Below are positions 28,896-42,107 of a stretch of DNA of 64,000 nucleotides, one piece after another (position 1 is the first letter of the stretch; the number at the start of each line of letters is the position of its first letter). A program made the position numbers and the translations under genes. Source of the DNA: Aspidapion aeneum (taxonomy: Eukaryota; Arthropoda; Insecta; Coleoptera; Brentidae); the NCBI GenBank assembly GCA_963576565.1, contig OY755039.1:28844602-28908601 (forward strand), written 5' to 3'. The notes below the pieces were generated by a model. The model was not told the DNA's origin. It worked only from the letters and a program-made list of their open reading frames with translations, and ran no database searches.

Positions 28896-31542
28896 GAACC
28901 ATGATTACTTAAATTTGTTCTTAAAATCACTCAAAAAATCAACCTCTGTAGTTTGTTGACATACTTTGTTAACACCCTCTATATATATTCTTTTTAGTTG
29001 GATAAAATGACAAGTTGAGCAGATAAAGGCTGTCAAAATAGCCTCCAAAAATTGGCGCCAGTATGCACGCACAGCCATCTATAACAAATAGTCGTTCTGG
29101 ATTAGGTCACTCATCCTTAAGCAAGCTTGCCTTTACGATGAGTGTCCTTAGTTCTGGATGCTAAACTTAATTTTTGTTGAAAATAAAATTTATAATCAAT
29201 TTGTTAAAAATCTCTTCTCGAGTTATGATTTTTTTAAATATTTAAACCTCCCTGCTACCCTCTTATAGATCCCCCACCCCGATCCAAATTTAATGACCTT
29301 GTCTACGGTTTTAGAGTTATCGTGTCCCAGACAGACAGCGAAAATAAAAAAGTTTTTTTTGATGGTCCCAATGAATGAATATGTATGGCTAATAATCATT
29401 TTTTTAAATATTATATATTCGCTTGAATTCATTTACTGTTTTTTTTTTCAAGAAGTTATAAAAAAAGGTTTTAAACATTTGTATGCTCCGTATTTCGGCA
29501 ACGAACGAGTTTTGATCCATATGCTATAGAAACTTTTCTGCTATCACCTACCAGGCCTACTTTAGAATCGTTTAAATCCTGTATAATTGTTTAGGTTTAA
29601 GGAACAGTTATTTCTATGAACACCTTAGTTTTATACAAATAAAAAAATATATACATCCTATCAGAAAACTGATGCAAGGCACAATATTTTAGCTATTCGA
29701 AGTTTTTAAATATCAATCTTTTTTTCCAATTTTGACTTTTTTGCTAAAAGTGCCACAAACGACAGAAACCGCACAATATCAAACACAACTAATCTAAAAT
29801 ATATTGACTGATATGGCGTCTAATACTTTTGAAAATTGGGTCAAAGTAAATTTTAAATTCAGTCAACGTTTTCAGCTAGTTTAAAACCAAAAAGATTCAG
29901 GGACAATTCAGCGCTGAAATCTCTACAGAAAAGATTCGAACACACCCAGCGTACCTAACAACCAGCTCACAGACTTGTTGAACGGGAACGCTTTGCGCCG
30001 ATATTCGCGCAGCCGACCATATCGGGTTAGAAGCTATGAAGTCAGGTGCTCCCGGGCTTTCAGGTGTTATTTAGTTTGCATCGAATTCAGTAGCGTGTGC
30101 TAACGAGTATTTTTGTGTGAGGGCGTAGGTGATTAGTTTTCTGTGTTTTTTGTTTATAGTGGAGGGATACTCGATCATAGTTTTACTTTTTTAGAAAAAG
30201 AAAATAACTGTGAATGATAAATATAATTTTATTAGATGTACTGTGGTGTGAAATGTTCTTTTCTTGATGAAATGAACCATCTTGATTGATCAAGTATCCC
30301 CAATCCACATATACCAACAAACTTGCTTTGCAAACCTAACCTAAGTTGGAAACAACTTTAGTAATATGGCAAACATTTACGAATATATGTATTCTTTTTG
30401 ATAGACTATTTATAAGTTAAAAAAATTAATAACTAAGCAACAATTCCAAATGTTATGGAAAATAACATAAATATTGTTTTAAACATGAGATATTACAAAA
30501 TGATTAAGTATCCCCCTGATCAAGTATCCTCCATTTCCCCTATTTCAAAAACATTTTTTTCGAATTACATTTTTTTGAAATGTATTTCTTTCCTGTCCTA
30601 CTTTTGGGAGGTTGAAATCGATATTATCCTAACCTGTCCATTGGGGACATTTTTTGTGAAGGAAAAATTTCAGGGGTGTCTGGACAGGCAGGTTAGGAGC
30701 ATAGGAGCGTTTGCGATCAATCACAAAGGTTAGGACAACACCGATTTCAAAAGAAATTTCATTTGAAAAAGTCATTCGAAAAAATATGCTTTCTGAAAAA
30801 AACGTTATTCGAAATTGAGGTTTTCGAAAATAATGTCATTAAAAATTTAGGTTTTGTCCGTTTTTTCGAAAAACGACAGTGAACCAACCTACTTAATAAT
30901 ACTCCAAGCTACTTAACTTTAAAATATTTTTTAGTTTTCTTTTGTTAAATCAATAATTAGTACTTTTCCTGAACATGTCCATACATTGCCAAATGTTTTC
31001 TAAACATTTCCAGAATATGTTTAACTTGTAACTAAAAACGTAAGTATACCTATGTTTATTTAAAACAAAACAACAGTTAACTAAAAATGTTGATTAAATT
31101 TAATATCAATCAGCAACAAAATTAAAATATATTATTAAGTCCAATCCTGTCTATTTAAAATACAATATTTCTTAGTCCAGCCCTGTATTCTAACCCGAAA
31201 TGGGTCGGTAACGTCATATTTTTATTCACATTTATGAAAGGCCGAAAGAAATCTACAAAGATTTAAAAATATGCACTATATAGATACCTATATCACAAAC
31301 CAAAAAACGGATCTACAGAGTTTTAAAAATAAATAGAGAGAGAATTAGAAGATAGATAGAAACAAGATAAGATAAGAAGTATAAAGTAAAGGCCTCAAGT
31401 GGTTACAAAACCAGCCTTTCTTGAAGCCCACGGTATCGATCTGGCTAACTGTCCTAAAAGGACAAAGCCAATACTCTGCAACAGAACAGAACAGATGAAA
31501 GGCCGACTAGAGTCTGTGAGCTGATGGTTAGGTAGGCTGTGC
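28896..31542. other. AT-rich stretch without a gene
   Basis: No coding region is supported. A GATTCGAAC B-box-like string occurs near 29932 without a tRNA fold. Confidence 0.4.
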
Positions 31543-31597
31543 TAGAGTCCCTGTATGTTGACATATTTGGAAAATATGTCAACATACAAGGACTCTA
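31543..31597. repeat. 55-bp hairpin
   Basis: Arms TAGAGTCCCTGTATGTTGAC and their complement meet at the centre TTTGGAAAA. This is a short palindrome typical of MITE remnants. Confidence 0.85.
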
Positions 31598-31620
31598 GGC
31601 TGTGCCAAAAGCCAGGATAT

Positions 31621-31830
31621 TATACAGGGTTTCCCAGATAAACGTAACTACCTGGGGATTTCGGAAACAATAATATTTTGAGTACCCCTGTAGGTAATTT
31701 TAATTTCGATACACCATCTAATTGGGCTCGAAATAGTGTAAATTTTTCGTTATTTAACCAAAATTGTATCTTTCACCGTTTCCGAAATCCCCACGTAGTC
31801 ACTTTTATCTAAGATAACTTGAATAAATCC
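31621..31830. mobile_element. Short MITE
   Basis: Inverted ends: CTACCTGGGGATTTCGGAAAC at the left and GTTTCCGAAATCCCCACGTAG at the right (31776-31820). The family resembles the longer element at 37425-38569. From 31831 to 33917 nothing else is recognised. Confidence 0.6.
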
Positions 31831-33917
31831 TTTTTAAAGATAAGATTTTAATGTATAATTTTGCAACGCTAAATTGTCCTGTCTTAAATTTAAATATTAC
31901 GCTAGGTGCGACTACAGACGGTGCAAAGGCGAGTTTTAAAAAATTGGATGTTTAAAATAAAATATTAACGACTAGAACATTTCAGATCTATGGCTAAGCG
32001 ACAATTTGTCGTAAAAATATTGTCCCAAAATTATCCTCCAAAGCAAAGCTGGGCAGTAATTGCCTTAAAATACTTAAAAAAGTTCTCCGAGCGAAGCACT
32101 TTATAAAAAGTAGGTACTTGATAAGTGAAACTTGAATTTCGCCGCTTAAAGTGCTTGCAAGCACTGAAAGATTTTGCTGCAAGCAGGTTAAAGGGCTTGC
32201 AAGCCCTTTAGGACTTGTAAGCATAATTAATTTGAGAGCTTGCAAGTTGAAAATAATCCCAGGTACTCTGTATGGACAGGTGCAGATACCTTTTGTAATG
32301 GAAAAAATTAGTAACAGTATGAAAACTATTTAAAAGTTGTTAATAACAAACCTAATAACAAACAAAAATTGTGTGACCCTGATAAAATTATAATACAGTC
32401 AACAATATGCAACTGTGAACTGAGAATAAATTTTTTGGTTTTTATTACTATACAAAACCAACCAAAAAATAAAAGAAAATTGTTTTTGTTTATTTTTCAA
32501 ATTAAGATTAGGCTTAATTGGACAAAAAGCAATAAGTACTTGGTAATTTACTTGAGAAGTTCTTGCAAGCATCTGTAAGTAATTGTTTGTTGCTCCAAGT
32601 ATTTTTTTGAGTGCTTTGCCCGGCTCCATTTGAGAAACATTTTAAATAAATACTTTTCGTTCTTAAAAATTAACCAAAATTTTTATTCAAGAATAGGGAC
32701 TTATTAGGATAAGACCTGACTTTATTTTAGTGTCGGCTTTATTCTGAAAGATTTACAAAGAAAACTGACAGCTGACCTCTCGAAATTGACATACCAAAAT
32801 CAAATTTAAAAATGAAGTCGCTAACTTTCATTTAATAAAAACAGACACTAATAAATCCGGTTCTTAAATACACAAAGGCCGAATTTTTAAAGAAAGCAAC
32901 TGCTTTTTATATTGAAATCTGTCACAATACTGCCGATTTTAAAATAAGGTCTGGTTTTATTCCAATAACTGTCTATTATTGTCTTCTTTCAATCGGTCTT
33001 CGAACTCGTAAAATTATTAACAAGTTTTCATTAAAACTATCGATAATTTTTTAGCACTGATGGTATACTCCGATAATTTTGAGATGGTTTAGTGTTATTG
33101 ATCAAAAAACAATTCAAACGCATGACATCATGTAACAAGAACTAATGTAACTTTAAACATGCATTTTTAACTTTAAAATACGACATAAAAATTTAATTTG
33201 TACAAAATACACACTAGTGTATGTTTATAAAAACGAGGCACATGTTTTTTTAAAGACCATTAAAAGGCACTGTGCAATTACATTTAGTCACGAAATACAT
33301 GAATAATTTGGAACAAAAATATATCAAATATTATTATAGATTACACCAAAACATTTCACAGCATGACTTATTTTAAAAAAAATAATAATAACAGTCGTTT
33401 TTAGGTAATAAAATTTGCCACCATTTATTTGGTTTTTACCATGGTAGAACCATATTTATTGTAGTTTGTTTGCCTTCCATTAATTTTTTTCAAATCTAAA
33501 AAGACTGGTAACCTTTCAGGGATAAAGGTTTTCCCTATTGTTCCTAAAATACCTTTCCATTTTTTCGTAATGATTCATAGTGATGTTATGTTTCTCAGTA
33601 ATTTTCTGGTGATTTACAGTGATTCTCATGTGATTTCCAGGTGTGATTCCCAGAAAAATGTACAGTTCTGAAAACAAGCCAAGCACCCCCCTCGGGATTT
33701 TATTAAAAATTAAATAAAATAAAATTTTAGATGGATATTCGAGAAATACTTATGATTTAGACGCATGTGTAAAATGACAATCATTTAGACTATAGAGTAT
33801 TATACCTCAAAATAAGACTTATAAGCCTTAAATTGTATCTAAAGGAGTCAAATAGTAAGTCACAGTATATTGTGACCCTGACAGGGAAATATGAAAAGGA
33901 CTGAGAAATACCGTTTT

Positions 33918-34688
33918 GGGGCGGCGGATAAAAGGTCGAAAGTATAAAAGTTTGAAAAAATAAGGTCGAAAATACAAAAGGTCGAAGTACAAAAGGTCGA
34001 AAGTACAAAAGGTCGAAAAACAAAAGGTCGAAAATACAAAAGGTCGAAAATACAAAAGATCGAAAATACAAAAGGTCGAAAATACAAAAGGTCGAAAGTA
34101 CAAAAGGTCGAAAAATAAAAGATTAAAACCTAATCAAGTCGAATTGCCCTGCCCAGCCGAGGTGGTCCAGGGGTCAAGGATAGTTGATAGTTAACCCGGT
34201 TAGGTTACTACCCCAACCTGACCAGGTTAGGTTACTACCCCAACCTGACCAGGTTAGGTTTGTTTACGAAAAAAACTACCCAGATCTCGTCAGGTAAGTT
34301 TTGTTTTTGATATACTAACCTAACCGGGTCAGGTTGGGATAGTAACCTAACCTATCCTCGGCCCCGGGTCCACCTCGACTGGACAGGTCAATTCGACTTG
34401 ATACGGTAAATTGGTATTTTTAATTATTTGTATTGTTGATTTTTTTTCGACCTCTTGTTCTTTCGACCTTTTGTACTTTAGATCTTTTGTAATTTCGACC
34501 TTTTATATTTTCGACCTTTTGTACTTTCGACTTTTTGTACTTTCGACTTTTTGTACTTTCGACCTTTTGTTTTTCGACCTTTTGTACTTTCGACCTTTTG
34601 TACTTTCGACCTTTTGTACTTTCGACCTTTTGTATTTTCGACCTTATTTTTTCGACCTTTTGTACTTTCGAACTTTTATCCGCCGCCC
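33918..34688. mobile_element. FB-like foldback with tandem-repeat arms
   Basis: The ends are perfect inverted repeats (GGGCGGCGGATAAAAG and its complement). Each arm is a tandem array of a 16-bp unit (AAAGGTCGAAAGTACA on the left at 33930-34130, complement on the right at 34446-34675). The centre (34131-34445) is itself inverted (ATCAAGTCGAATTG ... CAATTCGACTTGAT) and holds GGTTAGGTTA-type tracts. Arms built of tandem repeats are the architecture of Drosophila FB elements. All open frames in it are repeat artefacts. No clear target duplication was found. Confidence 0.8.
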
Positions 34689-35034
34689 ACTATTTTGCTA
34701 CGACCACATATGAAAATGATAGATTTTACACGATTTGCATCCTCAGAAAACGTTAAATTTCACCTGTATGCAGACATTTTTCCGCACATGTGTGGAATAG
34801 TACTTTTCCGCACATGTGTTGCAAAGCACTTTTCCACACATATGTGGAAAAGCAGTTTCATTTGATTTGTGCAAAATTAAAGAATAATTTTTACAAAAAT
34901 TAGTATAGTTCAACAGTGTTCGTAGGAAAAATAACGTACACAACTCGATAGAAAGTAATTTTCTTACAATCGCGTGTTGCTTCACTCGGCTAGCGCCTCG
35001 TGTGAAGTTTGCTAATTTCTTTTCTTGTTATGTA

Positions 35035-35894
35035 CGAGGGTGGATCAAATATAAACAAGCCTTTGTTTATAAACTAGTTATTTTCTTCTTTTCTACAGAT
35101 CCCCCTTCTCTGATAATACACTTTTCCCAACGGCTTAACAGTTTCTTAATCCCGTTTTCATAAAAAAAAGCTGCGCGGGTATCTAACCAGTTGCGCACCG
35201 CAACCTCTTCATTGGTCTAAAATTGCTCGCTTCCCAGTGAATCTTTGAGTGGGCCAAACATATGAAAATCGCAAGGTGACAAATCTAGACTCTATGGAGG
35301 GTATTCCAGCACAGTCCAGTGCATTTCATTAAGCGATGTCATGCAGGAGTAACACGTCTTGGATGGGGTATGCTCTCCTATTTTGGCGATGATCAAGCTT
35401 TACCTGGTCGAGTAAGTTGCAGTAGTAAGCCGCGTTTATTGTTATTCGCTCGTGCAAAAAATCGACCAACAAAACTCCTCTCCAGTCCCAGCAAACGGTC
35501 GCTAAAACTTTGCCTGCAGAAATGATGGTACACGGACGACGTGGGTGACTCACGTTGTCGACACGCTTACGGCCGTCGTTAATTTCTTTGCACCAAGCTT
35601 TTACAGGTACCCACGAAAGAGTTTTATTTTCGAACTGTGCTGGCAATCTGCGTAGGATTTCAGCAGGTTTCACGCTTTCGCGTGTAAGAAATTTAATGAT
35701 TATTCTTTGCGCAACACTGCTGTGTACCTTCTTCTTGCTCATTGCGATTACTCCTGGCCAAATGAGCATCGCGGCACTACGAGCCGCCTACATGCTGCTG
35801 AACATCCGTACTCCAAAATTATAACGGCCACGTTTATCTTGAATGACTCTTCCGTTAGTAATTAAAAGGCTTGTTTATATTTGATCCACCCACG
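35035..35894 (-). mobile_element. Internally deleted mariner element
   Basis: Inverted repeats of about 28 bp (GGGTGGATCAAATATAAACA near each end) are flanked by TA (35033-35034 and 35895-35896), the mariner target duplication. Length is 860 bp against about 1.3 kb for complete mariners. Confidence 0.9.
35100..35769 (-). pseudogene. Mariner transposase remnant
   Basis: The first part (35329-35769) has the helix-turn-helix region (MSKKKVHSSVAQRIIIKFLT) and continues into the first catalytic block (KVLATVCWDWRGV, LHERITINAAYY). Conserved sequence is missing between the two regions. The final block is out of frame below 35330 (SLDLSPCDFHMFGPLKDSL, with a stop just before), where the last catalytic aspartate lies. 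It cannot make an active enzyme. Confidence 0.85.
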
Positions 35895-37424
35895 TAATAT
35901 ACCTTTGCATTTCTATTTTAATTTTAAGAAAAATACAGTGTTTCAACGAAAACTTGGCAGAGGCATTTTCGGGTATTTTTTTTATGGAATTTGAAGAAAC
36001 CCTCGGACACGTCAATTTTCTTTGTGAGGGGACAGTTTTTGGCTCTTTAAATCTTTGAATTTTTGGGAATTTGTGTAGAGTGATACCTCGTTTTCAATGT
36101 CTCTTAAATGTCTTTGCAATCATGTAAAAATTTCAAAAATCTATTGATTAGTTTTTGAGATATTAGCCTTCAAATTTTCAAATTTAACATGAACTGATAA
36201 AATAAATATTAAATCGGAATTTTACACAAAATTTGCCAAAATTTAAGCAAATTGAAAAATACCAAAATTAAATTTTTCCATTGTTTTAAACCATCTAAAA
36301 ATAGGTCTTATCAAAAAAAATTAACGCTGTTTAAAAAAAACTGGGGCATTTTCGCGTGAAAATGGGGCTCTTTTTTAAGTTTCGACGGCTCAAAATTAAA
36401 CCAAAGTAACCCTAACGTTTTTGGAAACGCCGAATTTTTTTACATTCAATTACCGTATTCTTACGTACATTTTGATACAAGAACTTTTTAAATCGGTTAA
36501 GAAATCCCGAAATTATGATATTATTTAGACCCAGTTACTCGATTTACTCCTATGGGTTTTCATATCTTTAAATTAATTTTTATCGGATTTGTTAAATCTG
36601 CAGTTAATTTGTTTTTATTTTTGGCAGTCGAAATATTTTGAATTAAAGAAATTCACGCGTGTTAAAGACATAAAAAGGTAAGTTTTCACCAAATTTCGTA
36701 AAAAACAAAAAAATGAGGAAGATTTATTTTAGACAAGGTGTATACAAAAGTTGTAGGCCTTAATCACCTATAAATTTTGTGTTTAACTTTTTCCAATAGG
36801 AGGTCTAGGTTCGCTGAAAACCGTAAAAATCATTACCATCCCTAAAAGTTCACTCTGTTGCACCCTAACAACTCGGATCAAGTCTAATTTAGTTTGCCTG
36901 TTGGCTGCGACAGATTTCCCTTCACTTAGATTTCATGCTTTTGCAATTTTTTTCCTTTTTCACTAATTTACTTATAAGAAAACTAAGCAAAAAGCGCCGT
37001 TGTCATGGAATGGCTGTAAATCATATTAACTGAAATTCACAATAAATAAATACATCAGTGAGTCGTATTATTTAAAATTAAAATTAAATAATACTAAAAT
37101 AAACAATGAAATGAGAAAACATGGCTTCAATAGATAAAACCAACTAAAATTACAATAATACAATAATTCCATAAAATTTAATTAAATTCGTAAATAAAAA
37201 TTGACAAAACACTACATACAGAGGATTAAAACAAGCGAGAAATATGTATTTCTACGGCCAGGATAAATATACAAGGTGTTACTAAATACATATAATGTAT
37301 CTGCATTAGGCTTTTGTGCGTTTATTATTTATTATAGAGTAAAAGTCTTAATGTATTATTTGTAGGGAAAAAAACGCATATTTTAGTAAATATAAAATTT
37401 TTATACAAGGTGTGTATACAGGGT
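35895..37424. other. AT-rich stretch, nothing recognised
   Basis: No gene or bounded repeat is supported. Confidence 0.4.
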
Positions 37425-38569
37425 GTCCCAGAAAAAAGCAAATACATGGGGATTTTGGGAAACGGTAATAGCTACGAGTTTGTTTAAATGAGAAAAATGT
37501 TGCGCTATTCTAAGCCCAATCAGGTGCTGTATCAATATTAAAGATATCTACAGGGGTTACTAAATTATCGAGCAAAAACTAAAAATTGTGTTTTTTGAAA
37601 AATTGAAATATTGCCGCCATCTTGCAAGCAAATTTAATGAAATTTGGTAGTTTTGTAAAAGCAACTACGGCCAATCGAATGACGTTAACAAATTTTTTCT
37701 AGGCCTAGTTTTTTTGAAACCATAGCCAACTTTGTTATTTCTTATGACCGCCATATTGGATTTATACTTCAATAAATAGAAAAGGAGCTTTTTCAACCGT
37801 GTATAATAAATGACGGAAAATGTAAATTTATTAAAAAATAGTTTGTCAAGTAGTTGGCTTAGTGTTGTGTTTGTTGTCATACCTACGTAACTACCTTTCA
37901 AAACCTATCCATTTATTATAACCGTATATAACAAGCCTATGTTTCGATAACGGAAAATGTGAATTGAAATGAAAAAATAGTTTTTTACTAAATGACGTAG
38001 TTGTGTTTGTTGTCATACCTATGTAACTATTTGTGAAATTCTAGCCAATTTTTTTGATTTACCTGTTTGAATGTGTCTTAATTAATTTTGATATTTCTCT
38101 CACCAATTAAATTTAATATGGAAAGGTTTAAAGGGTTTCACTTGGCACTATTAATACCCTGCGCTGGGTTTGAGGTCCATTTGACCCTATATGGGGTGGT
38201 TTTTCAATTTTTTTCAATGCTTTGTCATCGGTTTTTAGTTTTTGACCTTGTTTTCAGTTTAATCATAAATAATAATTTAGTTGTTAACTTAATTATCATA
38301 AATAAAAGATACATTTTAAGAAATTGCCGTAGTTGCTAATACAAAACTACCAAATTTGTTTACAAGATGGCGGTGATATTTCAATTTTTCAAAAGCGCAA
38401 TTTTTAGTTTTTCTTCCATATTTTGTAAGACCCTGTAGATATTTTTGATTTCGATACAGCATCTATTGAGCTAGAAATAGCGCAACTTTTTTCTCATTTA
38501 TCCAAAATTGTATCTCTTACTGTTTTCAAAATTCCCATATAATCACTTTTATCTGGGACATCCTGTATA
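37425..38569. mobile_element. Inverted-repeat DNA element with TATACAGGGTGTCCC ends
   Basis: The left arm (37425-37660) and right arm (38335-38569) are inverted copies (TATACAGGGTGTCCCAGA against TCTGGGACATCCTGTATA; CAAGATGGCGG against its complement). The centre holds a direct repeat of about 140 bp (units near 37815 and 37955, sharing GTGTTTGTTGTCATACCTA). No transposase is present. Confidence 0.7.
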
Positions 38570-38978
38570 ATTTGAGGTAAATATCAAAAAAAAGTTTCTA
38601 CACTCTTTAGTTCGATAAAGAAGCGTTTGTGGACCTATGTTTATAGGAAAATAAAATAATTAGTCATTTTCGTTTGTACATGACATTTAGAAACACCCTG
38701 TATTTATAGCAAGCCTCCATTAGATTTGGCTGTAACTATCATATGCTATGCAATATTGATTTACATAAAATTTATTCCCATCTGAGCCTCTCATTACTGG
38801 TTTATATGTAGTTTTCTACCAAATGAATCTATTTCTCGTATCAAATATTTTTATGGCCAAATCGTAAATCATATATCATGATATCACAGTGCAAGTGCGC
38901 ACAAACTTCTAAGTGAATTGTTTTAAAAATACTTTTAAATAATACTTCAGTTCTCTCACTACGTATCTAGCTCTCACC

Positions 38979-39046
38979 AGTGTCCTTAAATAATTTGATA
39001 GTTCTTACATTTAAATGTAAGAACTGTCAAATTGTTTAGGGACACT
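38979..39046. repeat. 68-bp hairpin
   Basis: AGTGTCCTTAAATAATTTGA pairs with its complement around the centre ACATTTAAATGT, with a few mismatches. Confidence 0.8.
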
Positions 39047-40759
39047 AGTTCTCACCAATTTAGTGTGTAATCCAAATAAGTGAAAAAAAATTTAAAAGTG
39101 GAACGAGTTGCAAGAAGAATAATTGTTATTGTAAACCGTAAAGTACTTCTAATCATTTTTGTCTGTCACCTTAAGAAAATGGCGTCTCAAATCATTGTGT
39201 TATTTGTAAATCACTCGGTTCCTGTAAGTTTCAACAAAAAGTTTCAAACAAAAGTAAAATTTTCTACAAAAAAGATTGTGCCATTTTCGATTTTGGAAAT
39301 TTTTTTCTTTAGTGACCTGTGTCAAAACATGAAATAAAGACTGATAAGCAATCTATAAAATGAGATATTACTGCGACTAGCCTGGTAGTATACTTGCTGA
39401 GATACGAACCCTAAAGGGTTAGCGATACTCCCATTTCCTATGTTTTTCCACATTATAAGAAAATAAATTGATATTATCAATTAAAAAAAAAAACAGTTTT
39501 TTAAAGAACTAAGCAATGTCAGGAAAGAGAGTGTACATTACATTAGAAAACGGTGTTACACCTAAGGTTAACGCGTCCGCATATTACGATTATTATTTAA
39601 ATAAAAACGAAATCATTGTAAACTTTTGTGTGAAAACAGCAACCAAGGTATCTAAAAAACTGATTTTAGAAGTTATTTTTCAACATATTAGCCAAAAAAA
39701 CATTGGTGGCCACAATACGGATGTTGCTTTTAGTACGATAATTACTAGTATGTTCCCTCATCATCATTTACAACAACAATCACTCTTGTTGCAATTTGTT
39801 GCATCTCTAACGTTATTTCTACTACACTAATGAGATTATCAGTGTTTTTGGCTTTTGCTCGAAAATCAGTGTAGCCTAAGAAAAACTAGATAACAGTTTG
39901 TATAAGGCAATATTATTATATTTATATAAATTTTATTTCGAATGATGTATATCTTAAATCAGTTTGGGATGTGGTTACTATTTCAAAAAAAAAATATGTT
40001 TTAGCCAATTTTCTCGAAAACTAAGCTCTTTATTAAAAAATGTACAGAACACAATTAAATTACCTTTCCACTGATATATAGCTTCATCATATTTTAAATG
40101 CAATGGCCGTTCGGCTTACAAAAATTACTGCGTTGATCTGTTAGAAATTGTAACCTCAACCAAAAACAAAAAAGAAGTTTAATAACATTTTTTTAGGTTC
40201 TACTGCCAAAAAACCATATAGATAGGAGAGGGATATAGGTGCCCGTCACATTTTTCGTAGATAACATAGATTAATCTAGTTGGCTACGCCCAGTACATCA
40301 TCTTTACAGTGACGTAACAACGAATCACTTTGCGACAGACACGGATGGTACATGCACAACTGTGGAAAATGCAAGGGTTGCTTGATTTTATTTTAATGTT
40401 GGCCACTTTTCTTAGGCATAGAATTCGTATAGAAAGGGCGCCTGTTTCCTTTTTCTAGCTATATGATTAAAACGTATGCACTTTAAGCACATTCAACGTA
40501 AAGCAAAGTTAATTTTCGAATTTAGGTCACAACGGAATTGTGACCTAATCACCGCAACACCAAGCGGTATGAGATAGCCTAGGAGCAATAAAGCCGAAAA
40601 CACTATTTTAGATATCATGAGGCACGTAACCCATTGACTTTAATATCTACTCTTTACAAAAAATTACACAAGGTTATTCACAAGCTAGTTTAGTGTCAAA
40701 ACTACTTAACGCAATGGCAAACGCTTGAAGGGCACATAAAGGATACCTAAAAAGAAAGG
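39047..40759. other. Stretch without a supported gene
   Basis: An ATG-started frame of 104 codons lies at 39516-39830 (begins MSGKRVYITLENGV). I do not recognise it and there is no promoter, splice or homology support, so it is not called. Positions 39215-39275 weakly resemble the transposon arm near 9165-9215. A short palindrome (TTAGGTCACAA and complement) lies at 40522-40548. Confidence 0.35.
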
Positions 40760-41072
40760 GTTAGTGAGAATGGGAAGTCATATCACAAATGAAGGTCATG
40801 TGTTTGCGAATTGATATACCGAAAAAGGATTCTGGAACGTAACTCTTGTTTTCTTTTTCCGAAGCATAAAATTCAAAATATAGCAAAACTACTATACTAC
40901 TACATATACCCCGTTGCTCGGTTAATATTGATCCGACAGTAAAGTTTAAATTAGTAAAGTGGAAGGATTTTTCCTGAATCCTGATGTTAAAAATGACATA
41001 TGCCAGATTCCTTGGAAATTGTTGTCCTTTTTCTGATTTTAAAAATATATATGTTGACATTTGGTCTACCCG
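40760..41072. repeat. Left arm of foldback split by Gypsy insertion
   Basis: This arm is the inverted partner of 49946-50170. Shared blocks are CCAAATGTCAACAT, CAGGAAAAATCCTTC and TTTACTGTC(G/A)(G/A)ATCAATATTAA. The Gypsy element lies between the arms. Confidence 0.6.
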
Positions 41073-41151
41073 TTGTTAAAATATTTTCATTTTAAAACCC
41101 AATTATATTCATTAGCACTTGTCACAAATTAACTGCTGATAGCAACATCCA

Positions 41152-41490
41152 TGTTATATTAAAAATATGCGTAGGTGTATTTACTTAATGCGTAGTTTCT
41201 AGAATAAGTTAAGACGTAATACCATAATTGCACAATATTGCTATTGTTTTCAAGATCATATAAAAGTCATTTGATAAACATGTTTACTTCCATATTCTTC
41301 GGGAACCCACGCGAAGCTGTGTCAGCACTCTTGTAACTATAAGTAGGCTAGCAGGTAAACAACGTCTTTCAGGTTTGACTTAGCATCTAAACGGTTCACA
41401 TCTAACTTTAAAGTTGTCTTATTTGTAAAAGTGACTAAATAAAATAAAGTTATTTTTTAAAAAAGAGTTTTATTAAGCTCGCATCTAAAA
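41152..41490 (+). repeat. Gypsy 5' LTR
   Basis: The 339-bp LTR starts TGTTATATT and ends TCTAAAA. It differs from the 3' LTR by one G/A within GGCTA(G/A)CAGG. It contains AATAAAATAAAG, a likely polyadenylation signal. Confidence 0.95.
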
Positions 41491-41491
41491 T

Positions 41492-41509
41492 TGGCGCAGT
41501 CGTGCGGAT
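41492..41509 (+). promoter_or_regulatory. Primer-binding site, tRNA-Ser type
   Basis: TGGCGCAGTCG starts one base after the LTR. It complements the 3' end of insect serine tRNAs (CGACTGCGCCA), a primer known from the 17.6/297 group of Gypsy elements. Confidence 0.75.
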
Positions 41510-41923
41510 TTTTTTGAACACGTCGTACTCTAAGTCGCGTGGTGAAGTTCTAACTTCTTTACGAAAAATAAAGGACATACGTGCTAAAAAAAGTGCTAAA
41601 AATCAAGAACATTGTATAAAAAACTGGTCTCCAGTCTCCATTCGTGGATATACATCGTCCCTGAACAGAAGTGACTCGAAGAAAATAAAAGAAGAAAAAT
41701 ACCAGTATAAACTGAACAAAGTAAACGAAACATTCAACACTGAAGACTTAAATTGTTGTGTGTGAGCAAGGAGTTGAACCCAGCCTTTGGAAGTGGCTAC
41801 GAATTTTCTATTGGAACTTCGTGAGACGCCCGGAATTGAACCCAGCTTCTGAGGGTTGCTGCGCAACAAAGTCCTTCAGCAGATTGAATCAAATAAGGAA
41901 AAAGAAGAAAGAAGAAGAAACAA

Positions 41924-41943
41924 ATGAAGACAACACTTTCTAT
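41924..41943 (+). CDS. env: Candidate leader exon of spliced env
   Basis: A short ATG-started segment ends at a good splice donor (GTAAGC at 41944). Joined to the acceptor at 47622-47623 it would enter the env frame in phase and supply the start codon and the first part of a signal peptide. Errantivirus env is known to be made from a spliced subgenomic RNA. This is inferred from phase and splice motifs only. Confidence 0.55.
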
Positions 41944-42107
41944 GTAAGCAACTTTATTACTATTTCCTTTAATTATTGTTATTTTTTGAACTTGCTGTCA
42001 ACCTCCGTGTGTGTACACGTAAAACTATTATTTAATTTTATAAATAATTAAGTTTCAATTTAAAACATCTTATTTTATATTTATTAAGTTTTAAAAATAC
42101 TTTAAAA

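Noticed and set aside
33930..34675. Possible CRISPR-like array of evenly spaced units
   Set aside because: Units are contiguous without unique spacers, occur in opposite orientation in the two arms, and the genome is that of an insect.
33790..34865. Several overlapping frames rich in Phe/Arg/Pro (YFRPFVFSTFC repeats)
   Set aside because: They arise from a 16-bp tandem repeat read in all frames on both arms of a foldback element; there is no codon signal or start context.
39516..39830. 104-codon ATG frame starting MSGKRVYITLENGV
   Set aside because: It has no recognised homology and no splice or promoter context, and lies in transposon-rich intergenic DNA. It could be real, but cannot be supported.
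41760..41880. Antisense tRNA-like strings (GGTTCAATTCC B-box) in the Gypsy leader
   Set aside because: The B-box matches are short, and the arms do not form a canonical anticodon loop. This was not strong enough to call.
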